A stretch of DNA of 64,000 nt from Actinoplanes sp. TBRC 11911 (GCF_012933445.1 NZ_JABBNC010000012.1:62001-126000), one strand, 5' to 3'; positions 1 through 7,929 are shown, counted from the stretch's first letter. Translations and numbers: made by a program. Notes: generated by a model from the sequence alone, not told the origin.

Positions 1-996
1 TCCGTGCTTGCCGACACTGGTCACCGGCTCGGTCGGCGGCACCACGCTGGACTCCGTGTTCAGCACCTCCTCGATCCGTTCGGCGCAGACCTCGGCCCGC
101 GGGATCATCACGAACATGAAGGTGGCCATCATGATCGACATGAGGATCTGCAGCAGGTAGCTGAGGAACGCGGTGAGCGCGCCGACCTGCATGGCGCCCG
201 ACTCGATGCGGTGCCCGCCGAACCAGAGAACGAGCACACTGGACACGTTCACGATCAGCATGACGGTCGGGAACATGATCGCCATGAGCCGGCCGGTGCG
301 CAGCGAGTAGTCGGTCAGTTCGTCGTTGGCGTCCTGGTAGCGCGCCTGTTCACGGTCGTCGCGCACGAACGCGCGGATGACCCGGATGCCGGCGATCTGC
401 TCGCGCATGATCCGGTTGACGCCGTCGATCCGCTTCTGCATGTGCCGGAACAGCGGCCGCATCCGCCTGATGATCAGGCCGACCGTGACGACCAGGACCG
501 GCACGATGACCAGCAGCAGCCCGGACAACGGCACGTCCTGCCGCAGCGCCAGCACCACGCCGCCGACGCACATGATCGGCGCGGAGACCATCAGCGTGAA
601 GGTCAGCAGCACCAGCATCTGAACCTGCTGCACGTCGTTGGTGGTCCGGGTGATCAGCGACGGGGCACCGAACTGCCCGACCTCGCGGGCGGAGAAATCC
701 TGCACCCGCGCGAAGATGTCGCGCCGGACGTCGCGGCCGACCGCCATGGCCGTCCGGGCACCGAAGTAGACGGCGACGATCTGCGCGGCGATCTGGAACA
801 CCGTGATGCCGAGCATCACGCCGCCGATGCGCATCACGTACATGGTGTCGCCCTTGACCACGCCGTTGTCGATGATGTCGGCATTCAGCGTCGGAAGATA
901 AAGCGTGGCCAGGGTTTGCAGGAATTGGAAGAGAACGACCAGGGTGATCGCTCTCCGGTAGGGCCCGAGATGGGCGCGTAACAGTTTGATCAGCAC
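1..996 (-). CDS. ABC exporter, transmembrane part (3' end off the left edge)
   Basis: Reading leftward from GTG at 996 gives 332 codons of a type-IV (MDR/lipid-like) ABC half-exporter. The translation starts MLIKLLRAHLGPYRR, has a first membrane helix near residues 16-36, the family-typical stretch NADIIDNGVVKGD, then FGARTAMAVGRDVRRDIF, and further hydrophobic helices around 130-180 and 240-300. The ATP-binding domain would lie beyond position 1. The start GTG overlaps the TGA of the upstream TetR gene (GTGCTGA), so the two are co-transcribed and translationally coupled. Family knowledge: such exporters usually work as heterodimers, so a second half-transporter gene probably follows off the window. 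Substrate unknown; the linked repressor suggests efflux induced by the exported compound. Confidence 0.88.
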   Translation of the reverse strand, partial: MLIKLLRAHLGPYRRAITLVVLFQFLQTLATLYLPTLNADIIDNGVVKGDTMYVMRIGGVMLGITVFQIAAQIVAVYFGARTAMAVGRDVRRDIFARVQDFSAREVGQFGAPSLITRTTNDVQQVQMLVLLTFTLMVSAPIMCVGGVVLALRQDVPLSGLLLVIVPVLVVTVGLIIRRMRPLFRHMQKRIDGVNRIMREQIAGIRVIRAFVRDDREQARYQDANDELTDYSLRTGRLMAIMFPTVMLIVNVSSVLVLWFGGHRIESGAMQVGALTAFLSYLLQILMSIMMATFMFVMIPRAEVCAERIEEVLNTESSVVPPTEPVTSVGKHG

Positions 997-1622
997 GTTG
1001 GCTGAGCCCCCGTTTCGTCTTTTACGTCCTCGCGCTTCAATAGCCCGTCGAGCAGCAGCGACACGGTCTCCTCGCTGCTGAAGCCGTCCGGGTCGCCGAA
1101 CGGCCCGTACGTGTTGGCACCGCAGAAAAGCAGGAGCAGCCGGACCACCTCGGTCGGCGAACGCCGCAGCCGGGACGCGTCCGGCTCGACCACCGAGCAC
1201 AGCGCGGCCTGCAGGCGCTCGCGGGACGACGCCATCCGCTCCTGGGCCTTGGAATCCGTCGCCCCCGCGAAGATCAGCTTGCGGGCGGCGGTCATCAGGT
1301 GCGCGTTTTCCGCGAACCGGGCATGCACCAGCTCGGTCGCCTGCACCAGACGCTCGCGCAACGGAAGCGACCGGTCGATCGCGTCCAGCCCGTCGAGCGT
1401 GCCCTGCGGGTCGAGCGCCTTGACCACCGAACACACGACCAGCGAGCTCTTGCTCTCGAAGACGCCGAAGATCGTCCCCTCGGCCACGCCCGCGGCCGTC
1501 GCGATCTGCCGCGTGCTCACGTCGAGACCGTGCTCGTGCAGCAGCGGGATGGTCGCCGCGATCAGCGCCTCGCGGCGCTCCTCGGGGGCGAGCGCCGGCA
1601 CCCGTCTACGCCTGTTCTCCAC
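990..1622 (-). CDS. TetR-family transcriptional repressor
   Basis: A 210-residue TetR-type regulator. The N-terminal helix-turn-helix is clear (APEERREALIAATIPLLHEHG, then ISTRQIA-like VSTRQIATAAGVAEGTIFGVFESKSSLV), followed by an all-helical ligand domain. I chose GTG 1622 (MENRRRR) rather than the more upstream in-frame GTG at 1652, because the upstream codons lie inside an 18-bp palindrome that looks like this protein's own operator. It overlaps the downstream ABC exporter gene by 7 bases, so it probably represses both itself and the exporter. What is seen: HTH, operator and overlap. What is inferred: autoregulation and drug-responsive export. Confidence 0.88.
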   Translation of the reverse strand: MENRRRRVPALAPEERREALIAATIPLLHEHGLDVSTRQIATAAGVAEGTIFGVFESKSSLVVCSVVKALDPQGTLDGLDAIDRSLPLRERLVQATELVHARFAENAHLMTAARKLIFAGATDSKAQERMASSRERLQAALCSVVEPDASRLRRSPTEVVRLLLLFCGANTYGPFGDPDGFSSEETVSLLLDGLLKREDVKDETGAQPTC

Positions 1623-1637
1623 GGCGCCGACTCTAAC

Positions 1638-1655
1638 TGAGCGAGCACTCACTCA
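1638..1655. promoter_or_regulatory. Probable TetR operator
   Basis: TGAGCGAGCACTCACTCA is a palindrome with 8-base arms (one mismatch) around a CA centre. TGAGTGA-type half-sites are common for actinobacterial TetR repressors. It sits 16 bases upstream of the proposed tetR start codon. Confidence 0.65.
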
Positions 1656-1696
1656 TCCACTGACATTTGTCATGGGTATTTATGTCCGGGCATGGC

Positions 1697-1726
1697 GACG
1701 GGGGCGGCCAAGAGGCCGCCCCCGTC
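1697..1726 (-). terminator. Terminator hairpin after the Calx-beta gene
   Basis: A perfect 13-bp stem (GACGGGGGCGGCC / GGCCGCCCCCGTC) with an AAGA loop lies 20 bases past the stop of the Calx-beta gene. GC-rich hairpins lacking a strong U-run are the usual actinomycete form. It also insulates the divergently arranged tetR promoter. Confidence 0.8.
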
Positions 1727-1746
1727 TTCGTCGGGTCAGGTGGTAC

Positions 1747-4700
1747 TTACTTGATGGTCACGTTCTGGCCGTCCGAGTAGCCCGGGAGCAGGCCGTCCGG
1801 CCCGTAGCCCTGGACGAAGGCACGCAGCTTCCAGGAGCCGCGGCCGGGCTTGATGTTGCCCTTCCACTGGCCCTTGCTGTCCGTGGTGCCCTTCCACGTG
1901 GTGTTGGCCCACTTGCGGCCGTCCCATCGCTGAATGATCACGGGCTGGCCGGGATCCTTCGGGTCGCTCGTCACGGTCAGGTCCACCGAGCCGCGCGACG
2001 GCGGGCCGGCCTTGAAGTACGGGTCCTGCTCGACCTGGACCTTCTTCTCGGCGGACTCCGAGTCGTTACACCTCGTCTTGAAGCGGTAACCGCTGCCGAT
2101 CCACCGCGAGAACGAGTAGTTGCCGTTGCTGTCCGCCTTGGTGGTGGTGATCCGCTTCAGCTCGGAGTCGTCGCCCCACGGCGCACCCCACAGCTCAACC
2201 GTGGCACCGGGCTCCGCCTTGCCCTTGATCGGCACCGCGGCGCCGCCGGTCACCTTCGCCGGGGTCGTGATGGTCGTGGCGGTACCGCCGGTGCCACCAC
2301 CGCCCTCGCTCGACTGGATGGTGACGTCACCACTGCCGTCGGTGACCGAGGCGCCGGCCGGGCCGGGGCTGCCGAGCTTGACATAGAACTTCTTGGCGCT
2401 GGTACGCGTCTTGTTCGCGATCGGCACGATGACGTTCTTGGTCAGCTCGCCCGGGGCGAAGCTCAGCGTTCCGGTCTTCGTCGTGTAGTCCGAGCCGGCC
2501 TTGGCCGTGCCGTCGGTCGTCCAGTACGGGACGGTGACGGTCTGGGTGGTCGAGGTCGCGTCGCTGGTGAAGGCCAGGTTGACCGGCACGTTGACGGTGC
2601 CCGCGTTACCCATGGTGGTGGCGTCGCCGACCGAGGCCGACGGCGGCAGGTCACCGGGATCGTCATTGATCTTGTAGACCCCGGAGGTCTGCTTGAACCC
2701 GATCGGCGTGCCCGAGACGACCTCCTTGACCAGGATGCTCGCGGTCTCGGTCGGCTCGTCGATGTTGTCCGGGTCCAGGTAGACGAGCGCCATCGCCGAA
2801 TTCCACAGCGGACCGGGCGGCGTGCCGTGCGGGATCGTCATGGTGTCGGTGTTATCGGACTCCAGACTCATATTCCCCATCTGGAAGGAATAGTCCGTGT
2901 CCTTGGTGGCCGTGTCTCCGGGGTTACCCCCGAACGTCATCGAGAGCGGCAAGTCGTATTGGGACTGGCCGACGAGGTCGGCGGAGATGCGCAGGAAGGT
3001 GCCTTCCGATCCGGACGACTCGTTGAACTTGATGGTCGGCGAGTCGTCGTCGTTGCGGATCGTCAGCACGGCCTCGTGGCCACTGGTACCGCTCACCTGC
3101 TGGTCACTGTCGGTGGCGCTCACCTTGACATTCACGGTTTCGTCGTGCTCGAAGATCACGTCGCCGTTGACCTTGAGCTCGGCGTATCCCACGGTGTCGC
3201 CGGCCTTGATGATCAGCGGGCTGGACGGCGCGTCGTAGTCGTCGCGGCCGACGTTCAGCTCGTCGGAGCTGGGTTCCTCCGTCGCACCGTTATCGTCCTG
3301 ATCGCCGTCGGTCGCCTCGACATCGAGCGAGACATCCTTGTTCGTCGGGCCGCTCAACGTCACCGGGATCTTGGCGGTCGTGACGCCCGAGTTACCCTCG
3401 TTGATCGCGAAGTCGCCGATGCTGTACGTGGGTGCCGTCATGTCGTCGTCGGTGATCGTGAACTCGTAGGCGTTGTCGTCGCCCAGGCTGCCCTTGTCCA
3501 CCGAGCCGTTCGGGCTGGTGAACGCCACGGTGAACGTCTCGCCGTGCGGCTCGTACACCTTGTCGCCCACGATGGAGACCGGGATCTTCGCGCTGTCGTC
3601 TCCCGGAGCGATCGTGAGGGTGCCGTCGGTGCCCTTGTAGTCGACACCGTTCGTCGCCGTGTCGGCGTCCGACCCGAACATGTAGTTGAGCCGCACCGGG
3701 ATGGTGGACTTCTTGGAGAGCTTGACGTAGACGAATCCGGCCGTCTCGCCGCTGTTGCCCTCGGGGTCGTAGGTGTCGGAGTCCGTCTCGTCCTTGACCG
3801 AGTAGACGGTGAGGCTCGGCGCCTCGGACGCGTCGTTGATGCCGCCGGTCGCGCTGGTCTGGCTGCCGAGGGTCGCGTTCATCGGGCTCGAGATCGACAC
3901 CGACATCATCTCGGGGCTGGCCTCGATGACCTTGTCATCAATGGTCTTCACCAGCACCAACGACGATGTGGTTCCCGGCTCGAACGAGTACTTCGCGCCG
4001 GCGATCGCGTCGTAGTCGCCCGGGGCGACGGCTCCGTACTTGTCGCCGGACGTCACGCCGTTCGCCGTGGTGACCTTGACGTTGACGTCCCGCTCGGACG
4101 GTCCGGAGAGGGTGAGCGGGAAGACGAGTTCGTTGTCCTCGGTGGTCTCGCCGGCATCCTCGATGGTGACCGAGGGTGTGGCCTCGTCGTCCTGAATGTA
4201 GGCCTTGGCGACGCCGGCCCCGGGAAGCAGGGTGAAGACGTCACCCGCGCTTCCAGCGGCGGTGACCGAGAAGTATTGAGTGTCGGCCTCGTCCAAATCG
4301 TCGTCGTACAGCGTGACCTTGTAGGTACCGGTCGTCTTTCCGGCCGGAACGTCAATGGTGGCGCCGTCCGGGATCTTGTCGTAGTCACGCAGCGAATCGT
4401 CGTCGGCACCCGATTTCGCGGTGTCGCCGTTAGCTCCGGAGGTGATCGGAATCTTGAGACCACCGTCCGGGGCCGGAGACGTCAGCCGAGCGGTGATCGT
4501 CACCTGCTTCTGGACGGGCACCGCCTCCTTGGTGTCCGGGTCGATCTTGCTGCCGGCGGTTTCCAGCACCGGCGTGCTCGACGCGGAGATCTGATACTGG
4601 TTCGCGGCCGCGTACGCGGGCGAACTCACCATCACGACGGGAACTAGGCCGATTAAGCCGGCGACGGCCGTCGATACGGCCGCCCGCACGGGCTTCGGGC

Positions 4701-4758
4701 CACGCAGCATGAGCGGTACAGAGCCGCTCCTGCCCGCATGGGCTTCTGGATAGCGCAT
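1747..4758 (-). CDS. Secreted Calx-beta repeat protein (c-di-GMP riboswitch-controlled)
   Basis: A 1,003-residue exported protein. The start ATG 4758 (MRYPEAHAGRSG) has a strong ribosome site GGAGAAGG; codons upstream of it belong to the riboswitch leader. A basic region and a hydrophobic signal (about residues 24-50, ending SPAYAAA) precede a long acidic Thr/Ser/Asp-rich body made of about five to six Calx-beta modules, recognisable by the recurrent strand-end motif (T/A)xxDDD or NDD, as in YIQDDE, TITDDDM, TIRNDDD and KINDDPG. The last about 200 residues are a carboxypeptidase-regulatory/Ig-like fold region (GKAEPGATVELWG..., SNGNYSF...). No sortase motif or C-terminal membrane anchor is visible, so it is probably released or held by cell-wall contacts. 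Calx-beta modules bind calcium and are common in adhesion or matrix proteins; the exact role is unknown. Confidence 0.88.
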   Translation of the reverse strand: MRYPEAHAGRSGSVPLMLRGPKPVRAAVSTAVAGLIGLVPVVMVSSPAYAAANQYQISASSTPVLETAGSKIDPDTKEAVPVQKQVTITARLTSPAPDGGLKIPITSGANGDTAKSGADDDSLRDYDKIPDGATIDVPAGKTTGTYKVTLYDDDLDEADTQYFSVTAAGSAGDVFTLLPGAGVAKAYIQDDEATPSVTIEDAGETTEDNELVFPLTLSGPSERDVNVKVTTANGVTSGDKYGAVAPGDYDAIAGAKYSFEPGTTSSLVLVKTIDDKVIEASPEMMSVSISSPMNATLGSQTSATGGINDASEAPSLTVYSVKDETDSDTYDPEGNSGETAGFVYVKLSKKSTIPVRLNYMFGSDADTATNGVDYKGTDGTLTIAPGDDSAKIPVSIVGDKVYEPHGETFTVAFTSPNGSVDKGSLGDDNAYEFTITDDDMTAPTYSIGDFAINEGNSGVTTAKIPVTLSGPTNKDVSLDVEATDGDQDDNGATEEPSSDELNVGRDDYDAPSSPLIIKAGDTVGYAELKVNGDVIFEHDETVNVKVSATDSDQQVSGTSGHEAVLTIRNDDDSPTIKFNESSGSEGTFLRISADLVGQSQYDLPLSMTFGGNPGDTATKDTDYSFQMGNMSLESDNTDTMTIPHGTPPGPLWNSAMALVYLDPDNIDEPTETASILVKEVVSGTPIGFKQTSGVYKINDDPGDLPPSASVGDATTMGNAGTVNVPVNLAFTSDATSTTQTVTVPYWTTDGTAKAGSDYTTKTGTLSFAPGELTKNVIVPIANKTRTSAKKFYVKLGSPGPAGASVTDGSGDVTIQSSEGGGGTGGTATTITTPAKVTGGAAVPIKGKAEPGATVELWGAPWGDDSELKRITTTKADSNGNYSFSRWIGSGYRFKTRCNDSESAEKKVQVEQDPYFKAGPPSRGSVDLTVTSDPKDPGQPVIIQRWDGRKWANTTWKGTTDSKGQWKGNIKPGRGSWKLRAFVQGYGPDGLLPGYSDGQNVTIK

Positions 4759-4770
4759 GTCTTTCCTTCT

Positions 4771-4856
4771 CCTTCGGCGGCTGGGCTGCCTCCGGCGGGG
4801 AGGCCCCTGGCTTTGCGTCCCCGTCTCGCGACGGGTATGCCTGTTCGGGTACCGCA
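4771..4856 (-). ncRNA. c-di-GMP-I (GEMM-I) riboswitch
   Basis: On the minus strand the leader of the Calx-beta gene contains the GEMM-I core in order: ACAGGCATACC, a stem capped by a GNRA tetraloop (CGTC-GCGA-GACG), then the near-invariant GGGACGCAAAGCC, a second stem (GGCCTCC...GGAGGC), AGCC and a closing CAGCCGCCGAAGG. Element order and spacing match the Vibrio Vc2 aptamer as I remember it, including tetraloop and receptor arms. The 3' end runs directly into the ribosome site GGAGAAGG of the downstream start at 4758, so ligand control of translation is plausible, though I cannot tell whether it is an ON or OFF switch. A further hairpin (CGCCGGC/GCCGGCG, 4877-4894) lies upstream in the leader. 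Confidence 0.87.
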
Positions 4857-5021
4857 CCTGAGGGGCGGCGAGGTAGCGCCGGCTAGGGCCGGCGGACCAG
4901 CGCAAACACCGGCTGAGAGAGATCCGGCAGGAGGCTGCGCCTTCCGTAATCTAACCGGCTTATCATCCCTTTATCGGCGGATCGCTTCATTGGGCGTAAA
5001 TGGGGCGGTCAGTCGAAAAGA

Positions 5022-5049
5022 AGCGGCCGGGAGCCCTCTCCCGGCCGCT
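5022..5049 (-). terminator. Terminator after the redox operon
   Basis: Perfect 11-bp stem AGCGGCCGGGA / TCCCGGCCGCT with a GCCCTC loop, 31 bases beyond the ferredoxin stop. It ends the five-gene operon read leftward from 8231. Between it and the Calx-beta riboswitch (about 4900-5020) I see only promoter-length sequence. Confidence 0.8.
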
Positions 5050-5080
5050 AAAATGCGATTACGAAACAGACAAAATAGCC

Positions 5081-5284
5081 CTAAGAGCGCACCACCAGAC
5101 GCAAGGCCAGCGCCGGGCAGCGATCCACCGCAAGCTTCGCCGCCGATTCCAGTTCCCCCGGTACGCCCATCGAAGCGCGCGCCGCCGGATACCCCCAGTC
5201 GTCCGTGGTGAGCAGTTCGGGCAGCAGCTCGGCGCACAGACCGCGTCCGTCGCACGCCGTCCAATCGATGTGCATCGTCTTCAT
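5081..5284 (-). CDS. Small ferredoxin
   Basis: A 67-residue soluble ferredoxin of the single-cluster type. Three cysteines are arranged C-x5-C (CDGRGLC, residues 11-17) and a distal C-P (about residue 56), the pattern of [3Fe-4S]-type or incomplete [4Fe-4S] ferredoxins that often accompany P450s and other redox enzymes. ATG 5284 overlaps the TGA of the NuoF-like gene (ATGA), so it is made with that protein. Within this operon it is the likely one-electron carrier delivering or accepting electrons from the NuoF-like flavoprotein. Cluster type is inferred from cysteine count only. Confidence 0.88.
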   Translation of the reverse strand: MKTMHIDWTACDGRGLCAELLPELLTTDDWGYPAARASMGVPGELESAAKLAVDRCPALALRLVVRS

Positions 5285-6402
5285 CGGGCCGCCTCCGCGA
5301 GACACCGTCCGTGCAGGTGCGCGTCCACGTCCGCGGCGAACATCCGCATCGCGCTCCCGATCAGCCGCGCGGTCCCGTCCGGGTGCTTGCACGCGCCCCG
5401 CCCTGCTACGAGCCGCCGCATCCGGTCCACCTCGGCCGTCATCCCCGGCCAGATCCGGTGGTTCGCGAGGTCGCGCAGCGTCCCGGCCAGCCGCGGCAGC
5501 CCGTTGACGCACGGCCCGCACTGCCCCGCCACCTGCCCGGCGAGATAGCCGGCGATCCGCGCCGTCTCCCGCAATCCGCACGCCGACGCGGCCAGCGCCA
5601 CCACGACACCGGCCCCGGGCGCCGCGCCGAACGCCGCCAGCGCCGCCGAACTCACCGGAAGTGAAGGATCCGCCGGCACCCAGCCCCCGTGGTAGCCACC
5701 GACCAGCACCGCCGACAACGGTCCAGCCGCCCCACCGGCGGCCGCGAGCAGCTCCCCCAGCGGCACCCCGTACCCGGCCTCCACGACCCCGGGCGCCACC
5801 ACCGCACCACTGACCGTCGCGAGGAACGTCCCCGGCTCGTCGGCCGTCCCGCGGGCCCGGAACCACCCCGGCCCGTACCGCGCGATCAACGCAAGATGGG
5901 CGAGCGTCTCCACGTTCTGCACCAGCGTCGGCACGGCGGAAGCCGCCAGCCGCACCAGCTTGTCGGCCGGCACCGCCGCACGCCCCGCGACCGCCGACGC
6001 CACGGCCGACGCCTCGCCCGCCACGAACGCGTCCGGCGCCGCCGTCAACCGCACCGGCACCGCGTCCCGCCGCTGCGCCAAGGCCGCGGCCACCGAAGGA
6101 AGGGACGCCGCCGGGGCGTACAGGAAAGCCTTGCCCTCCCGCGCCAGAAGCTGAAGGCCGTCGAGAATCAAATGCGGTTGGTACGCCATGAGGAACCGGT
6201 CTTTCGCGCTGGCCGGTTCGCCCTCGGCCCCGTTCGCGATGACCACGGCCGGCCGCCCGGCGACGGCGGCGAGCTTGCGCCACAACGGAAAACCCGCGCC
6301 GCCACGGCCGGTCAGCCCCGAATCCCGGGCGAGCCCGAAGACCTGAGCACTGTCGAATGTGGATGATATTGGCTCCGCAGGCGTGCCGAGCAGGCTGGTC
6401 AT
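5281..6402 (-). CDS. NuoF-like flavo-iron-sulfur protein
   Basis: A 373-residue protein related to the 51-kDa (NuoF/RnfC-like) subunit of NADH dehydrogenases. Visible motifs: GRGGAGFP (32-39) and NGAEGEPASAKDR (57-69), corresponding to the NuoF NADH/FMN-site motifs; NVET (163-166); YGPGWFR; and a C-terminal iron-sulfur region. The usual SCGxCxPC cluster motif reads AGQCGPC here (C295, C298; the first Cys is A292), with a distal C338, so one canonical ligand is missing. It is shorter than true NuoF (about 430). It overlaps both neighbours by ATGA. Inferred role: shuttles electrons between NAD(P)H or ferredoxin and the membrane protein encoded just upstream; not part of a full complex I, as no other nuo genes are present. 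Confidence 0.85.
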   Translation of the reverse strand: MTSLLGTPAEPISSTFDSAQVFGLARDSGLTGRGGAGFPLWRKLAAVAGRPAVVIANGAEGEPASAKDRFLMAYQPHLILDGLQLLAREGKAFLYAPAASLPSVAAALAQRRDAVPVRLTAAPDAFVAGEASAVASAVAGRAAVPADKLVRLAASAVPTLVQNVETLAHLALIARYGPGWFRARGTADEPGTFLATVSGAVVAPGVVEAGYGVPLGELLAAAGGAAGPLSAVLVGGYHGGWVPADPSLPVSSAALAAFGAAPGAGVVVALAASACGLRETARIAGYLAGQVAGQCGPCVNGLPRLAGTLRDLANHRIWPGMTAEVDRMRRLVAGRGACKHPDGTARLIGSAMRMFAADVDAHLHGRCLAEAAR

Positions 6403-6977
6403 CGAACCCCCTCCGAAACGAGCAGACGCGCGGCCACCCGCCGACGCGTACGCCGGTCGAAATCGGGTGTGAGACGCCAGCCCACCGCCGCAATCACCAG
6501 CGCCGCACCGGACATCGCGGTCGCCCACAGCCACCACGTCCCGCGATCCGTGCCGGTGCCGAGCCCGTGCAGCAACGCCACCGGCCAGCAGAGGTAGGCG
6601 AGCCAGTGCACGGCCCGCCACCCCGAGGCCCCGATCCGCCGCCGCAGCAGACTGGTCACCACGATGGCGGCGAGCAGATCCAGGCCGACCGTGCCGAGCC
6701 CCAGCCAGAGCGGCCGATAGTTCCCCGCGAACGGCACCACCAGGTCGAAAACGCGAAGCTGCGCGTACGGATCGAACAGCAGGCTCAGCACGTGCCCGCT
6801 CAGAAAGACGACGGCGGTCAGACCGACGTTGCGGTGCAGCATGCTGACGGCGAAGCGGGGCAGCCCGAACGGCGTACGACCGGACCGCGCCGCCACACCC
6901 AGCGCGACCACCAGGCTCAGCAGCACCAGCGAGACGACGCCGCTGCCCCGCCCGAAATACCAGAGCGCGTCGGTCAC
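6399..6977 (-). CDS. Ferric-reductase-like transmembrane haem protein
   Basis: A 192-residue membrane protein of the ferric-reductase-like domain family. From GTG 6977 (MTDALWYFGRGSG) it has five to six hydrophobic helices with histidines in membrane-facing positions (SMLHRNVGL, LSGHVLSLL, WRAVHWLAYLCWPVALLHGLG), typical of di-haem b electron conduits. There is no FAD/NAD domain, so its electron donor must be another protein, consistent with the NuoF-like protein and ferredoxin encoded after it. The start GTG overlaps the stop of a 23-codon ORF (GTGA), and its own stop overlaps the next gene (ATGA). A longer in-frame reading from 7106 would run through the apbE tail and is not credible. Confidence 0.85.
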   Translation of the reverse strand: MTDALWYFGRGSGVVSLVLLSLVVALGVAARSGRTPFGLPRFAVSMLHRNVGLTAVVFLSGHVLSLLFDPYAQLRVFDLVVPFAGNYRPLWLGLGTVGLDLLAAIVVTSLLRRRIGASGWRAVHWLAYLCWPVALLHGLGTGTDRGTWWLWATAMSGAALVIAAVGWRLTPDFDRRTRRRVAARLLVSEGVR

Positions 6978-7045
6978 GACGGCCACCCGCCCGCGAGCAC
7001 CACGCCGCCACCAAAGCCGACCAACCGGCCGAGCGCACCGGTCAT
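6974..7045 (-). CDS. 23-residue coupler ORF, duplicate of the apbE tail
   Basis: ATG 7045 overlaps the apbE stop (ATGA) and the ORF ends in a TGA overlapping the ferric-reductase start (GTGA). It encodes MTGALGRLVGFGGGVVLAGG plus WPS, nearly the same as the last residues of ApbE (GAPGRLVSFGGDVVRVGGWPS). It is therefore a duplicated gene tail kept exactly in register between two coupled genes. The likely role is to carry ribosomes from apbE to the next gene; whether the peptide itself matters is unknown. No database match can be claimed. Confidence 0.5.
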   Translation of the reverse strand: MTGALGRLVGFGGGVVLAGGWPS

Positions 7046-7110
7046 GACGGCCACCCGCCCACCCGCACCACGTCGCCGCCGAAGCTGACGAGCCGGCCCG
7101 GCGCACCGGA
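6974..7110 (-). repeat. Tandem duplication of the apbE 3' end
   Basis: Two adjacent 69-bp copies: 7042-7110 (inside apbE, including its stop) and 6974-7042 (forming the coupler ORF). By hand alignment 56 of 69 positions agree. Several differences are in third codon positions (for example TTC/TTT, GGC/GGT, TCA/TCG), with some non-synonymous ones, so the duplication is not recent. Confidence 0.8.
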
Positions 7111-7929
7111 CAGCGCCGAGACCGCGCCGTGCCCGCGCACGATCGCGGCCGTGCTCAACGTGTTCGCCCGCAGGCAGGTGTGTGCGGCGACGGAAACCGT
7201 GCGCCACACCCGTGAAGCCGGCCGCCCGGTGCGCGGATCGAGAATGTGGTGCAGGCGGTCGCCCCACGTGCGCGAGACCGTGCTGGAGGTCGCGAGCGCG
7301 GCCCCGGCCGGCAACGCCACCGTGCATTGTGGATCGCCGGGCCGGTCCCGCACCAGCACCCGCCAGCCGCCGGACGGACCGGGGCCCGCCGTCGCGATGT
7401 CCCCGCCGAGCGCGACCAGCACGCCGATGCCCAGCCGGGCGGCGACCAGCGAAGCCGCCCGGTCCGCGGCGACCGCCTTCGCCGTGGCCCCGAGATCGAG
7501 CAGCACCCCCTCGGGGACCACCAGATCGCGGTCGTCGAGGCGTACGGATCGCCAATCGGGGTTGGGGAAAACGCGCACCCGGCCGCCGGTGATCCGGGCG
7601 AAGTCGCGGTCGTATCCGAGGCCGCACATCGCCGCGCCGACCGTCGGGTCCACGTCGCCGCCGGTCTGCTCGGCCGCGTCCAGCGCCGCTCGCACCAGCG
7701 TCGCCAGCAACGGGCTCACCCGCGTCCGGCCCGCCGCGCACGCCCGCCGCAGCTCGGAATCGGCCCGGAAGCGGCTGCACGCGGCATCGATCGCGGCGAG
7801 TTCGGCGCGGACCAGCGGCACGGCGAGAGCCAGCCGTGCCGGGTCCGTCACCACGATCCGGGCGGTGGTGCCCCAGACCGTCCACTGTGCCGTGTCGGTG
7901 TCCACCGGGAGCGTCTCGACAAGCGGCAT
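7042..7929 (-). CDS. apbE: ApbE: FAD:protein FMN transferase
   Basis: A 295-residue ApbE-family flavin transferase, which attaches FMN from FAD to a Thr/Ser of exported redox proteins. Family motifs visible: SRFRADSEL near the N-terminus, the Mg/flavin region DVDPTVGAAMCGLGYDRDF, DLGATAKAVAAD (the DxGxxAKGxAxD motif, with A for G), VALGGDIATAG, and TSSTVSRTWGDRLHHILDPRTGRPA. I see no secretion signal or lipobox, so either it acts in the cytoplasm or an export signal is missed. It is coupled upstream (TGATG with the exported small protein) and downstream (ATGA with the coupler ORF). No FMN-binding-domain protein, the usual target, is in the window. Confidence 0.92.
   Translation of the reverse strand: MPLVETLPVDTDTAQWTVWGTTARIVVTDPARLALAVPLVRAELAAIDAACSRFRADSELRRACAAGRTRVSPLLATLVRAALDAAEQTGGDVDPTVGAAMCGLGYDRDFARITGGRVRVFPNPDWRSVRLDDRDLVVPEGVLLDLGATAKAVAADRAASLVAARLGIGVLVALGGDIATAGPGPSGGWRVLVRDRPGDPQCTVALPAGAALATSSTVSRTWGDRLHHILDPRTGRPASRVWRTVSVAAHTCLRANTLSTAAIVRGHGAVSALSGAPGRLVSFGGDVVRVGGWPS

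Noticed and set aside
1111-4647. A 1,178-codon open frame on the plus strand opposite the Calx-beta gene
   Set aside because: It is a shadow: high GC keeps antisense frames open. It has no ribosome site, no recognisable domain and an Arg/Val/Gly composition typical of a wrong frame, while the opposite strand encodes clear Calx-beta modules with a signal peptide.
4900-4925. TPP riboswitch-like GGCTGAGAGAGAT on the plus strand
   Set aside because: Only the CTGAGA fragment is present; the paired TPP core (CTGATC, GCGAAGGG) is missing, and the sequence belongs to the leader of the minus-strand gene.
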